Origin: G051903925 sp051903925
GTDB taxonomy: Bacteria; Pseudomonadota; Alphaproteobacteria; Zavarziniales; Zavarziniaceae
Reading direction: 5' to 3'
Assembly: GCF_051903925.1 (NCBI RefSeq)
Contig: NZ_CP173678.1
Coordinates: 4,464,001-4,528,000, forward strand
DNA: 64,000 nt
The position numbers were made by a program, and so were the translations under genes. Positions 1 to 8,834 of the stretch are shown one piece after another (positions within the stretch are counted from its first letter, which is position 1; every line of letters begins with the position of its first letter). The notes under the pieces were generated by a model, which was given only the letters and a program-made list of their open reading frames with translations, was not told the origin of the DNA and did no database searches.

Positions 1-1252
1 CGTCGACACGGAGCGTGTCCGGCATCGGCAGGCCATGGGCGGCCAGGTCCGCGGCAAAGGCCTCGATCAGGTCCCAGGTCTGGAAGGCATTGGCCTCCAG
101 CGTGGCGCGCGCCAGTTCGGGTACGCCGGTGTCCCGCGTCAGCCCGAACATCGCCCCCCGGGCTCCCGCGTTCCAGTAGGGCGCGCCAAGGCCGGTGAAG
201 GCCGGCACCAGGACGACCTGGGACTGGGGATTGGCCTGGGCCGCCAAGCCTTCGATATCGGGTGAGGCCGGGAACAGCTTCAACCCGTCGCGCAGCCATT
301 GCACGGCGGCACCTGCCACGAAGATCGAGCCTTCGAGCGCATAGGCTGGCTGCCCTGCGATCCGCCAGGCGACGGTGCCCAGCAGCTGGTGCGCTGACCG
401 CACCAGCGTCTCGCCGGTATTGGCGACGACGAAGCAGCCGGTGCCATAGGTCGCCTTGATCCGGCCGGGCGCCAGGCATGCCTGGCCGAACGCCGCCGCC
501 TGCTGGTCGCCAGCCAGGGCGCGGATCGGAATGGCGGCACCGAACAGAGCGGGATCGCAGGCACCGAAGTCCCCGACCGTATCCCTGACCTGGGGCAGGA
601 GGCCGGCCGGCACGTCCAGCAGGTGGAGAAGCTCGGGATCCCAGGCCTGCCGGCGGACGTCGAAGAGCAAGGTGCGCGACGCATTGGTCGCGTCGGTCGC
701 ATGGACCCGGCCGCCCGTCAGGCGCCACAGCAGGAAGGAATCGATCGTACCGAAGGCCAGCGCGCCGCGCGCCGCCGCGTCCCGCGCGCCGTCCACATGG
801 TCCAGCAGCCAGGCGATCTTGGTGCCAGAGAAATAGGGGTCGATCACCAGGCCGGTGCGCTCCGCGACCAGGGGGCCTGCCCCCTGCCCCCGCAGCCGCT
901 CGCACAGGGCGGCGGTGCGGCGGTCCTGCCAGACGATGGCGGGCGCCACGGGACGACCGGTGGCGCGGTCCCACAGCACGGTCGTCTCACGCTGGTTGGT
1001 GATCCCGATCGCGGCGATCGCGGCAGGGTCCACGCCGAAGCGGGCGATGAGGCTGCGCACGACGAAGAGGCTCGCCTGCCAGATCTCGTCCGCGTCGTGC
1101 TCGACCCAGCCATCTGCGGGATAGGACTGCGTGAGGTCGCGCCGCACCTCGCCCAGAGGCTGAAGGCCCGCGTCATAGAGCACGGCGCGCGTGCTGGTCG
1201 TGCCCTGGTCGATGGCCAGGATGTAGCTGCCTTGCGCGGTCGCGTTGGTCAT
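1..1252 (-). CDS. glpK: glycerol kinase, C-terminus cut by window edge
   Basis: Transfers phosphate from ATP to glycerol, giving glycerol 3-phosphate in the cytoplasm. The frame is open from an ATG at 1252 to the window edge (about 417 codons; the family is about 500, so roughly 80 C-terminal residues lie outside). The N-terminus has the FGGY-kinase phosphate motif LAIDQGTTSTRAVLYD. Further in are GITNQRETTVLWD, AIVWQDRR, the ATDATNASRT glycerol-site region and GDQQAAAFGQ, all typical of GlpK rather than other sugar kinases. A GGGGGAGGA ribosome-binding site precedes the start. It diverges from the DUF2336 gene across about 160 bp. No glycerol facilitator or GlpR is visible in the window. Confidence 0.93.
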   Translation of the reverse strand, partial: MTNATAQGSYILAIDQGTTSTRAVLYDAGLQPLGEVRRDLTQSYPADGWVEHDADEIWQASLFVVRSLIARFGVDPAAIAAIGITNQRETTVLWDRATGRPVAPAIVWQDRRTAALCERLRGQGAGPLVAERTGLVIDPYFSGTKIAWLLDHVDGARDAAARGALAFGTIDSFLLWRLTGGRVHATDATNASRTLLFDVRRQAWDPELLHLLDVPAGLLPQVRDTVGDFGACDPALFGAAIPIRALAGDQQAAAFGQACLAPGRIKATYGTGCFVVANTGETLVRSAHQLLGTVAWRIAGQPAYALEGSIFVAGAAVQWLRDGLKLFPASPDIEGLAAQANPQSQVVLVPAFTGLGAPYWNAGARGAMFGLTRDTGVPELARATLEANAFQTWDLIEAFAADLAAHGLPMPDTLRVD

Positions 1253-1413
1253 TGCGATCCTCCCCCGCACAGGCTTGCGATCGGCGGACCGCGTGGTCAA
1301 GGGCTACGCGCGCAGCGGGTGCATGGAGCCATCGATGCCAGATACCGGGAATTGTGCATCGCAAGCGCACCTGTTAACTGGCCCTTAAGTCCGTTTCCCG
1401 CCTTCTATGGGGC

Positions 1414-2559
1414 ATGGAAACCATCGCCTCTCACCGAAGCAAGGAGCGGTCGGCAGAAGACCTGCTGCTGCTTGCGCGGCGCAAGAATCAGGCGGGGCGT
1501 CGGGAGTTGTTCACGCTGGTGTCGGAGCTCTTCGAAGAGGAGCACAAGACGCTGAACCAGCGCGAGCGGGTCCTGATGCACGACATCCTGCGCCAGCTCA
1601 GTCACGATGTCGAAATGGCCGTCCGCGTCCGCCTGGCGGAAAAGCTGGCGAACAGCATCGACGCGCCGCACGAATTGATCGTCCTGCTGGCGAACGACAG
1701 GATCGAGGTGGCGCATCCGATCCTGCTGGAAAGCAAGGTGCTGAAGGACGCCGATCTGATCGAGATCGTGCAGCAGCGCACCTACCAGCATCAGTTGACC
1801 ATCGCGATGCGCAAGGACCTGTCCGAGGACGTGTCCCAGGCCCTGGTCGATACCGGCGACGAGGATGTGATCGTCGCCCTGCTGGACAATCCGGACGCAC
1901 GCATCACTCAGGACACCCTGGCCTATCTGGTCGAGCAGTCCGAGCGTGTCGACCGTTTCCAGAATCCCCTGGTCCACCGCCCCGAACTGCCGGCGGCGAT
2001 GGCCCGCAAGATGTGCGCCTGGGTATCGGCGGCCCTGCGCAAGTTCATCGTCACCCACTTCAAGCTGGACGCCCAGGAACTGGACGACGTCATCTCGGAG
2101 ACGGCGGCCGAGGTCGTCTGGGGGGCGGACCTTGCGCGCAACCGGCCAAGCCCGGTCGAGCGCCTGGTCGAGAAGCTGCACAATGCGGGCGACCTCGATG
2201 TCGCCTTTCTCTACAAGGCGCTGGCCCGGGGGGAGGTGCCGCTGTTCGAGGAAGGCTTTGCCCGCCTGCTGGGCGTGCGCGTCCTGCTGGCCCGCCGCAT
2301 CCTCTATGAGCCGGGCGGGGAAGGCCTGGCCGTTGCCTGCCGCGCGCTCTATGTCGAGGGGCCGCTGTTCCTGTCGCTGTTCAAGCTGACGCGCAAGGCC
2401 CGCAATTCGTCCAGCCCGGTCACCGACGCCGAGGTGGAAGCGATCTCCGCCTTCTATGACCGCCTGACCTCGCCCGCGGCGCGCACCGTGATGCGCCACT
2501 GGTCGCGCGACGGCCTCTACCTCGACGCGCTGCGCCGCATCGTCGACGGCGAAACCTGA
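1414..2559 (+). CDS. DUF2336 domain-containing protein
   Basis: 381 residues, soluble, largely alpha-helical and without signal peptide or membrane segment. The sequence matches the DUF2336 family of alphaproteobacteria: an N-terminal helical block (LLLLARRKNQAGRREL), HEAT-like repeats around residues 70-170 (VRLAEKLANS, LLDNPDARIT), and a C-terminal helical half. The molecular function is not established; some relatives are linked to stress or surface regulation, which is family knowledge and not visible here. The gene stands alone, divergent from glpK and upstream of purC. The ATG at 1414 follows about 160 bp of intergenic DNA, and the ribosome-binding site is not strong. Confidence 0.85.
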   Translation: METIASHRSKERSAEDLLLLARRKNQAGRRELFTLVSELFEEEHKTLNQRERVLMHDILRQLSHDVEMAVRVRLAEKLANSIDAPHELIVLLANDRIEVAHPILLESKVLKDADLIEIVQQRTYQHQLTIAMRKDLSEDVSQALVDTGDEDVIVALLDNPDARITQDTLAYLVEQSERVDRFQNPLVHRPELPAAMARKMCAWVSAALRKFIVTHFKLDAQELDDVISETAAEVVWGADLARNRPSPVERLVEKLHNAGDLDVAFLYKALARGEVPLFEEGFARLLGVRVLLARRILYEPGGEGLAVACRALYVEGPLFLSLFKLTRKARNSSSPVTDAEVEAISAFYDRLTSPAARTVMRHWSRDGLYLDALRRIVDGET

Positions 2560-2608
2560 CGCCCCGCCCCGCGCAGGTCAGGGTCGCGCGGGCGGCGGCC
2601 TGGTCCGG

Positions 2609-2637
2609 TTGTCTGCCGGACCCGACTTCGCTATGGT
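2609..2637 (+). promoter_or_regulatory. candidate sigma70 promoter for purC-purS
   Basis: TTGTCT (2609-2614), exactly 17 bases, then TATGGT (2632-2637), ending about 70 bases before the purC start. Hexamers and spacing are close to the housekeeping consensus. It lies in the gap after the DUF2336 stop, the only non-coding DNA upstream of purC. Pattern-based only; no start site is known. Confidence 0.45.
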
Positions 2638-2707
2638 CCTGCCTCTCGCGCGCGGGCTCGGCCACCGACCCCGCGCCTTTTTCATTGGTGCCGGAGGATA
2701 CGCGCTC

Positions 2708-3472
2708 ATGAGCCGCCGGAAGCAGGTCTATGAGGGCAAGGCCAAGGTCCTGTACGAGGGGCCGGAGCCTGGCACCCTGGTCCAGTACTTCAAGGACGAT
2801 GCCACCGCCTTCAACAACCAGAAGAAGGGCGTGATCACCGGCAAGGGTGTCATCAACAACCGCATCTCCGAATACATCATGACGCTGCTGGGCGACATCG
2901 GGGTGCCCACGCACTTCCTGCGTCGCCTGAACATGCGCGAGCAGCTGATCAAGGAAGTGGAGATCGTGCCGATCGAGGTCGTGGTGCGCAACGTGGCGGC
3001 GGGCTCGCTGTCCACGCGCCTCGGCATCGCGGAGGGGACCAACCTGCCCCGCTCGATCATCGAGTTCTTCTACAAGTCGGACGAGCTGAACGATCCCATG
3101 GTGAGCGAGGAGCACATCACGGCATTCGGCTGGGCGACCGCGCAGGAAATCGACGACATCATCGCGCTGACGCTGCGGATCAACGACTTCCTGACGGGGC
3201 TGTTCCTGGGCATCGGCATCCGCCTGATCGACTTCAAGGTCGAGTTCGGCCGCCTGTACCAGAACGATGACATGCGCATCGTGCTGGCGGACGAGATCAG
3301 CCCGGACAATTGCCGGCTGTGGGACATCCGCACGAACGAGAAGCTGGACAAGGACCGCTTCCGCCGCGACATGGGCGGCGCTGCCGAGGCCTATCACGAA
3401 GTGGCGCGGCGGCTGGGCATCCTGCCCGAAGGCGGGCCGCGCGACATGAAGGGGCCGGAGGTGATGCAGTGA
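2708..3472 (+). CDS. purC: phosphoribosylaminoimidazole-succinocarboxamide synthase
   Basis: SAICAR synthetase: ATP-dependent ligation of aspartate to CAIR in de novo purine synthesis. The product has 254 residues from the ATG at 2708; an upstream in-frame ATG at 2609 would add 33 unconserved residues, overlap a candidate promoter and lack a ribosome-binding site, whereas GGAGG sits about 10 bases before 2708. Family motifs are clear: the N-terminal YEGKAKVLYEG nucleotide loop, the DATAFNNQKKG region, PIEVVVRNVAAGS, LIDFKVEFG and LADEISPDNCRLWD. It overlaps purS by the tetranucleotide GTGA, so the two are translationally coupled. The usual next partners purQ and purL are not in this window. 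Confidence 0.97.
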   Translation: MSRRKQVYEGKAKVLYEGPEPGTLVQYFKDDATAFNNQKKGVITGKGVINNRISEYIMTLLGDIGVPTHFLRRLNMREQLIKEVEIVPIEVVVRNVAAGSLSTRLGIAEGTNLPRSIIEFFYKSDELNDPMVSEEHITAFGWATAQEIDDIIALTLRINDFLTGLFLGIGIRLIDFKVEFGRLYQNDDMRIVLADEISPDNCRLWDIRTNEKLDKDRFRRDMGGAAEAYHEVARRLGILPEGGPRDMKGPEVMQ

Positions 3473-3711
3473 GGGCGAACGTCAGGATCATGCTGAAGTC
3501 GGGCGTCCTCGACCCCCAGGGCAAGGCGATCGGCAACGCGCTGGCCGGCCTTGGCTTCGAGGGCGTGGGCGAGGTCCGCCAGGGCAAGCTGATCGTCCTC
3601 GACCTGGCGGAGACCGACGCGGCCAAGGCCCGGGAATCGGTCGACGCCATGTGCCGCCGTCTGCTCGCCAACACGGTCATCGAAAGCTATTCGATCGACC
3701 TCGAGGGCTGA
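3469..3711 (+). CDS. purS: phosphoribosylformylglycinamidine synthase subunit PurS
   Basis: 80-residue small subunit of the three-part FGAM synthase (PurS with PurQ and PurL), bridging glutaminase and synthetase in purine synthesis. It begins at the GTG at 3469 that overlaps the purC stop. The sequence fits PurS: RANVRIMLKSGVLDPQGKAI at the start, a central GFEGVGEVRQGKLI and a C-terminal TVIESYSIDL. Size and fold pattern match the family. purQ does not follow; instead there is a palindromic repeat and a convergent gene. Confidence 0.95.
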   Translation: MRANVRIMLKSGVLDPQGKAIGNALAGLGFEGVGEVRQGKLIVLDLAETDAAKARESVDAMCRRLLANTVIESYSIDLEG

Positions 3712-3730
3712 GCGTCGGCGTTGCCCCTGA

Positions 3731-3845
3731 TGCTTCGAGACGCCGGCCTGATGGCCGGCTCCTCAGCATGACGCTGTTGTTTTATATGCACAATTTCCAG
3801 CGCGCGTCATCCTGAGGAGCCCTGCAAGGGCGTCTCGAAGGATGC
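3731..3845. repeat. dispersed palindromic repeat, type A copy 1
   Basis: Imperfect inverted repeat: TGCTTCGAGACGCC ... CTCAGCATGACG on the left (3731-3773) and CGTCATCCTGAGGAG ... CGTCTCGAAGGATG on the right (3805-3845), around an AT-rich loop (TGTTTTATATGCACAATTT). Each arm has its own small stem. Related copies are at 26989-27097 and 45455-45566. It lies between the convergent purS and the flavin monooxygenase gene and could end transcription from both sides. Confidence 0.8.
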
Positions 3846-3886
3846 TGGGGCCGCGGCCTCCGCACTCCCTGCCCCAACGCCAACGC

Positions 3887-5221
3887 TCAGAACGCCGGCA
3901 CCGGTTCGCCGAACAGGTTCTCGTAAAAGGTGCGGCCGGTATATTCCTTGCGGAACAGGCCGCGGCGCTGAAGTTCGGGCACCACGAGGCGCACGAAATC
4001 CTCGTAGCCCCGGGGCGAGGCTGCCGGCACGACCATGAAGCCGTCGCAGCATTCCGCCTCGAACATGTCCTGAAGCTGGTCGGCGATCTCGGTGGGTGAA
4101 CCGATCATGCGCGGCGTCATCTGGTTGACGCCATAGCGGCGCCCCGCCTCGCGCAGGGTCAGTTCGCCGAACGCTCCCCCATTCTTCAGGTTGTCGACCA
4201 CGCCCTGCACATTGCTGGCGCTGGTGTCGATCCCCGCGGCCGGCGCGTCCAGTGGATAGGGCGACAGGTCCTGCCCCAGGACCAGCGACATCTCGACCAC
4301 GCCCAGTTCGGGATTGACCAGCGCGTCGTACTGCGCCGCCAGGTCCTCCGCCTCGGCCCGGGTTTCGGCTGCGATCACGTCTATGGCGGGCAGGATCGCG
4401 CAATGCTCCGGCTTGCGGCCATGGGCTGCGACGCGGGCCTTGATGTCGGCATAGAAGGCCTGCGCCGCCCTTCGTTCGCCCTGGTGGGTGAAAATCATCT
4501 CGGCCCAGCGGCCAGCGAACGCGCGGCCGCGCGGTGAGGAGCCCGCCTGCATGATGACCGGTCGGCCCTGCGGTCCGCGCGGCGTGGTCAGCGGCCCGCG
4601 TGAGCGCACGTACTTCCCCTCATAGTCCACATAGTGGACCTTGTCGGGGTCGGCGTAGATGCCCGACGCCTGATCGTGCAGCACGGCTCCCGGTTCCCAC
4701 GAGCCCCACAACCGGTAGCAGGCCTCCAGCACCTCGTCCGCATGGTCATAGCGCTCGTTCTTGCTGGGCATGCTGGTCAGGCCGAAGTTGCGCGCTTCCG
4801 CGGCAGAGGCCGAGGTGACGACGTTCCAGCCGCAACGGCCGCCGCTTATATGGTCCAGCGTCGCGAACTGGCGGGCGATCTGGTACGGAAAGTTCCCCAT
4901 CGTGGTCATCGTGGCGGCCAGGCCGATGTGTTTCGTCGCCCGCGCCATGGTGGCCAGCAACTGCATCGGGTCCATCATCGTCATCTGGCCCGCCCACTGG
5001 ACCATCGGTTTGAAGGTCGCGGCGTAGTTGTCGAAGATGCAGGCGACGTCGACGAAGAACAGGCCGTCGAAGCAACCGCGCTCCATCACCTGGGCCAGAT
5101 GCTCGTAGCGGGCCGGGTCGAAGGTGCGTGCCGTGTCGCTCTCGGGGTGGCGCCAACTGCCATTGTTGTGCCAGCTGGGCCCTGCCATCAGGTAGCCGAC
5201 CAGATGCATCTGCCGCGTCAC
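3887..5221 (-). CDS. LLM-class flavin-dependent monooxygenase (NtaA/SnaA/DszA type)
   Basis: 444-residue bacterial-luciferase-like monooxygenase of the nitrilotriacetate-monooxygenase component A family. It uses reduced FMN from a separate reductase to oxidise small N- or S-containing organics. Motifs: HNNGSWRHPES near the N-terminus, RGCFDGLFFVDV, the LDHISGGRCGWNVVTS segment, AGSSPRGRAFAGRWAE and GVNQMTPRMIGSP. The GTG at 5221 was chosen because GGAGGGG lies 6 bases upstream; the ATG at 5209 is the alternative. No flavin reductase or transporter adjoins it, so the substrate cannot be predicted. It is convergent with purS across repeat A. Confidence 0.88.
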   Translation of the reverse strand: MTRQMHLVGYLMAGPSWHNNGSWRHPESDTARTFDPARYEHLAQVMERGCFDGLFFVDVACIFDNYAATFKPMVQWAGQMTMMDPMQLLATMARATKHIGLAATMTTMGNFPYQIARQFATLDHISGGRCGWNVVTSASAAEARNFGLTSMPSKNERYDHADEVLEACYRLWGSWEPGAVLHDQASGIYADPDKVHYVDYEGKYVRSRGPLTTPRGPQGRPVIMQAGSSPRGRAFAGRWAEMIFTHQGERRAAQAFYADIKARVAAHGRKPEHCAILPAIDVIAAETRAEAEDLAAQYDALVNPELGVVEMSLVLGQDLSPYPLDAPAAGIDTSASNVQGVVDNLKNGGAFGELTLREAGRRYGVNQMTPRMIGSPTEIADQLQDMFEAECCDGFMVVPAASPRGYEDFVRLVVPELQRRGLFRKEYTGRTFYENLFGEPVPAF

Positions 5222-5464
5222 GTCCGCCCCTCCGCAGGCTGTCCCGTCAGGAAAGCCTAGGACCCGGAAGCCGACTGGGCAGGCGCCAGAAAGCCGCATG
5301 GCGCCGTCTACCGCCGTTCAGGGTGTGAAACCGCCGCCCGGCGCGCATTTGGACCGGTAATCAGAACACGAGGTCTGGTTTTCGGAACGCAAGGACCTCC
5401 ACTGACAGGATCGGGATCGAATCCGGCCGCGCCGTGTTCAGCCAGTCAGAAACGGAGGTCCGCG

Positions 5465-5647
5465 ATGCCCGATCCCCAGGTCCGCGAAAGCCGGTCGCAC
5501 CAGCTCAGCATCGTTCCCGCCCTGGCCATGATGGTGATGGCGGCCATGGGCGGCGCCGCCCTGATCGGTCATCGCGCCGGGACGGTGCAGCCCGGCGCCA
5601 CGGTCCCGGAGCCCCCGGCCGAGGTGCTGGCCCTGGCGGGGCGCTGA
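5465..5647 (+). CDS. small single-pass membrane protein, unknown
   Basis: 60 residues with one hydrophobic segment at about 17-37 (IVPALAMMVMAAMGGAALIG) and a short Pro/Ala-rich C-terminal tail. A strong GGAGG lies 5 bases before the ATG. Codon use is GC-rich at third positions. It sits between the divergent monooxygenase and the convergent RND permease gene. I do not recognise a family, and the small size leaves some doubt that it is translated. Confidence 0.5.
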   Translation: MPDPQVRESRSHQLSIVPALAMMVMAAMGGAALIGHRAGTVQPGATVPEPPAEVLALAGR

Positions 5648-5660
5648 GCGCCCTTCCGGC

Positions 5661-8600
5661 CTATTCCGCCGGCGCGCCCGGCGGCTGCGGTGCCGATGTC
5701 TCCTTAGGCGTCACGAACCGGCGCAGGAACCGGTTCAGCGGCCGCTGGATATCGTCCACCACCGTATAGACCACCGGCACATAGAGCAGGCACAGGATCG
5801 TCGAGCTGATCAGGCCGCCGATGACCGCGATCGCCATGGGCGAGCGGAACTCGGTATCGGCGCCGATGCCGAGTGCTATGGGCAGCATGCCGGCACCCAT
5901 GGCAACGGTCGTCATGATGATGGGCCGCGCCCGCTTGCGCGCGGCATCCAGGATCGCGGTCGCGCGATCCAGGCCATGCTCGGTCCGCGCCATGATCGCG
6001 TATTCCACCAGCAGGATCGAGTTCTTGGCGGCGATGCCCATCAGCATGACGATGCCGATCAGCGCCGGAAGTGACAGCGCCTTGCCCGACAGCAGCAGCA
6101 GTCCCAGCGCGCCCCCCAGCGACAGCGGCAGGGCCGTCATGATCGTCAAGGGCTGCAGGAACCCACGGAACAGCAGGACCAGCGTCGTGTAGACGAGCAG
6201 CACGCCCGCGGCGAGGGCGATGGCGAACCCCCGGAAGAGGTTGGCCATCCGCTCGTTGGTGCCATAGGCGACTTCCTGCACGCCGGCCGGCAGGTTGCGC
6301 ATGGTGGGCAGCGCGTGGATGCGCTCCGTCACCTCGCCCAGGGGCTGGCCGCCCAGCTCCGCCTCGATCGTGGCGCTGCGCCGGCGGTCCAGGCGGTCGA
6401 TCTGGGCCGGGCCGCTGCCGAAGCCAAAGCTGGCGACGGCGCTGAGCGGCACGGCCTGGCCGTTGCCGGCGCGCACCTTCAGGTTGGCGATCGTGTCCAG
6501 GTCGGCCCGGGCCTGCTCCTCCAGCATCACGCGGATCGGGATCTGGCGATCGGGCAGGTTGAACTTGGCCAGGGCCTGGTCGACATCGCCCTGGGTCGCG
6601 ATCCGCGCCGCCTGCGAGATCGTGTTGGCCGAGACGCCGAGCGCCGCTGCCTTGTCCGCCAGCGGCGTGATCAGCAGTTCGGGCCGCGACAGGGCGGCAG
6701 TCGAGGCCACATTCGCCAGGCCGGGAATGCCCTTCATCTCCTGAACGACCTGGGTCACGGCGCGGTTCAGCGCCGCCGCATCGTCGGACGCCAGGATGAC
6801 GCTGGCCCGCGCGCCGGAAGAGCCATCGGCACCGAAGCGCATCCGCACACCCGGCAGGGCCTGAAGCTCCTGCCCGGCCTCGCGCTCGAACTGCTGCTGG
6901 GTCAGGTCCCGCTCGCCCGGCGGCTTCAGGTTGACGACAAGCGTCGCCTTGCGCACCTCCCCGGCCGAGGCACCGCCGCCGGCCGGGCCGCCCTGGGCAC
7001 TCGGCGTCCCGATCGAGGCATAGACGCCGCGCACCTCGGGCCGGGCCAGCAGGATGGCCGTGATCTGCTGCACCGTGCGGTCGGTCTCGTCCAGCGTGGC
7101 ACCGGGCGGCAGTTCGACCGACATGACCGAACGGCCCCGGTCGGACGCCGGCACGAAGTCCGACGGCAGCAGGCCCGCCAGCATGACCGAGCCGACAAAG
7201 AAGCCGATGCCCGCCGCGATGGTCAGCCAGCGATGGCGCATGGTCCAGCCGAGCGAGCGCATGTAGGCGCCCATCCAGAACGGCTCTTTCTCGTGATCGT
7301 GGCGGGGCGGCTTCAGCAGATAGGCGCCCATCAGCGGCGTCAGCATCCGGGCGACGACCAGCGAGAAGAACACGGCGAAGCACGCGCTGATCGCGAAGGC
7401 GCGGAAGAACTGCCCCTCTACCCCGCTCATGAAGCCGACGGGCAGGAACACGGCGATGATCGTGGCCGTCGTCGCGATGACGGCCAGGCCGATCTCGTTC
7501 GCCGCCTCGATCGCGGCCTCGTAGACCGTCTTGCCGCCCTCGCGCATGTGGCGGACCGTGTTTTCGACCTCCACGATCGCATCGTCGACCAGGATGCCCA
7601 CGATCAGCGACAGCGCGAGCAACGTGACGATATTCAGCGAATAGTCGAACGCCCCCATCACCGCGAAGGTGGGGATCAGCGACAGCGGCATGGCGACCGC
7701 GGAAATCAGCGTCGCGCGGACGTCGCGCAGGAACCACCAGACCACGGCGACCGCCAGCAACGCGCCCAGGGCCAGCGCCTCGATCGCCGCGAAATAGCTT
7801 TCGCGCACGAACAGGTCGCCCGAGGTGATCTCGCGGATCTCCACATTGCCATGCTGCGCCCGCAAGGCATCGACCGCCTTGCGGATCTCGTCCGAGATGC
7901 CGACTTCGTTCGAGCCCTGGGCGCGGTAGACGCCGAAGGAGACGACTTCGTTGTTGTCGAAGCGCGCCCGCTGGCGCTGCTCCGCCCAGGAATCCTCGAC
8001 CTTGCCCAGGTCGGAGAGCCGCGCGCTGCGCCCGTCGGGCAGGTTGATCCGGGTCGCGGCCAGGTCGGCGACGCTGGCAGCGCTGCCCAGCGTACGGATC
8101 GACTGCTCGGTGTCGCCCACGGTTGCCCGACCACCGGGCATGTTGATGTTGGTGGCGCGCAGCTGGTTCGAGACATCGCCCGCCGTGATCCCCAGCGCCA
8201 TCAGGCGCGCGGGATCCAGGCGAACCCGGATCTCACGCGAAACACCACCGCCGCGCTCCACCTTGGCGACGCCGGGAATGGCCAGCATCGCTTTGGCCAC
8301 CGTGTCATCGACGAACCAGGACAGATCCTCGGGCGCCATGTCCGGCGCGCGCACCGCGTAACTGATCAGCGGCAGCATGCCGGAGACGTCGACCCGGTTC
8401 ACGATCGGTTCGCGCACGTCGGCGGGCAGGTCGCTGCGGATGCGCGAGACGGCATTGCGCACGTCGTTGGTCGCGCGATCGACGTCGATGCCGATCTCGA
8501 ACTCGATCGCCGTGGTCGACACGCCGTCGTTCACGGTCGATTTCACATGGTCGACATTGCCAAGGCCGGCGACCGTATCCTCGACCAGGCGGGTGACCTG

Positions 8601-8834
8601 GGATTCCAGCTCGGTCGGGGCGGCCCCGGGCTGGGCGATCGTCACGGTGACGACCGGCACCTCGATATCGGGCGTGTTGTTGATGCGCAGGCCCATGAAG
8701 CCGACCAGGCCGGCGACCGTCAGGACCAGGAACACCACCAGGGTCGGGATCGGGTTGCGGATCGACCAGGAGGCGAGTGTATTGGCCTGGGCGAAGCTGC
8801 TGGGGCCGCGGGCCGGCCCGCCGTCGCCGCTCAT
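5661..8834 (-). CDS. RND multidrug efflux permease (AcrB/MexF type)
   Basis: 1057-residue inner-membrane proton/drug antiporter of the HAE-RND family, the pump of a tripartite efflux system. The first membrane helix is at about residues 28-48, followed by a large periplasmic loop (INNTPDIEVPVVTV, then QPGAAPTELE), the central helix bundle, a second periplasmic loop and the final helices. The proton-relay residues are present: Asp417-Asp418 in GILVDDAIVEVEN and Lys937 in GIAAKNSILLVEY. It starts at the ATG that overlaps the adaptor stop (ATGA), so both are co-translated. No outer-membrane channel gene follows, so TolC must be encoded elsewhere. Confidence 0.95.
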   Translation of the reverse strand: MSGDGGPARGPSSFAQANTLASWSIRNPIPTLVVFLVLTVAGLVGFMGLRINNTPDIEVPVVTVTIAQPGAAPTELESQVTRLVEDTVAGLGNVDHVKSTVNDGVSTTAIEFEIGIDVDRATNDVRNAVSRIRSDLPADVREPIVNRVDVSGMLPLISYAVRAPDMAPEDLSWFVDDTVAKAMLAIPGVAKVERGGGVSREIRVRLDPARLMALGITAGDVSNQLRATNINMPGGRATVGDTEQSIRTLGSAASVADLAATRINLPDGRSARLSDLGKVEDSWAEQRQRARFDNNEVVSFGVYRAQGSNEVGISDEIRKAVDALRAQHGNVEIREITSGDLFVRESYFAAIEALALGALLAVAVVWWFLRDVRATLISAVAMPLSLIPTFAVMGAFDYSLNIVTLLALSLIVGILVDDAIVEVENTVRHMREGGKTVYEAAIEAANEIGLAVIATTATIIAVFLPVGFMSGVEGQFFRAFAISACFAVFFSLVVARMLTPLMGAYLLKPPRHDHEKEPFWMGAYMRSLGWTMRHRWLTIAAGIGFFVGSVMLAGLLPSDFVPASDRGRSVMSVELPPGATLDETDRTVQQITAILLARPEVRGVYASIGTPSAQGGPAGGGASAGEVRKATLVVNLKPPGERDLTQQQFEREAGQELQALPGVRMRFGADGSSGARASVILASDDAAALNRAVTQVVQEMKGIPGLANVASTAALSRPELLITPLADKAAALGVSANTISQAARIATQGDVDQALAKFNLPDRQIPIRVMLEEQARADLDTIANLKVRAGNGQAVPLSAVASFGFGSGPAQIDRLDRRRSATIEAELGGQPLGEVTERIHALPTMRNLPAGVQEVAYGTNERMANLFRGFAIALAAGVLLVYTTLVLLFRGFLQPLTIMTALPLSLGGALGLLLLSGKALSLPALIGIVMLMGIAAKNSILLVEYAIMARTEHGLDRATAILDAARKRARPIIMTTVAMGAGMLPIALGIGADTEFRSPMAIAVIGGLISSTILCLLYVPVVYTVVDDIQRPLNRFLRRFVTPKETSAPQPPGAPAE

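Noticed and set aside
1340..1400. TTGTGC ... TTAACT as a promoter for the DUF2336 gene
   Set aside because: Hexamers are weak and spacing is off; not better than chance in this gap.
3807..4403. 198-codon minus-strand frame over the 3' part of the flavin monooxygenase
   Set aside because: Same-strand out-of-frame shadow; Arg/Gly-rich without motif.
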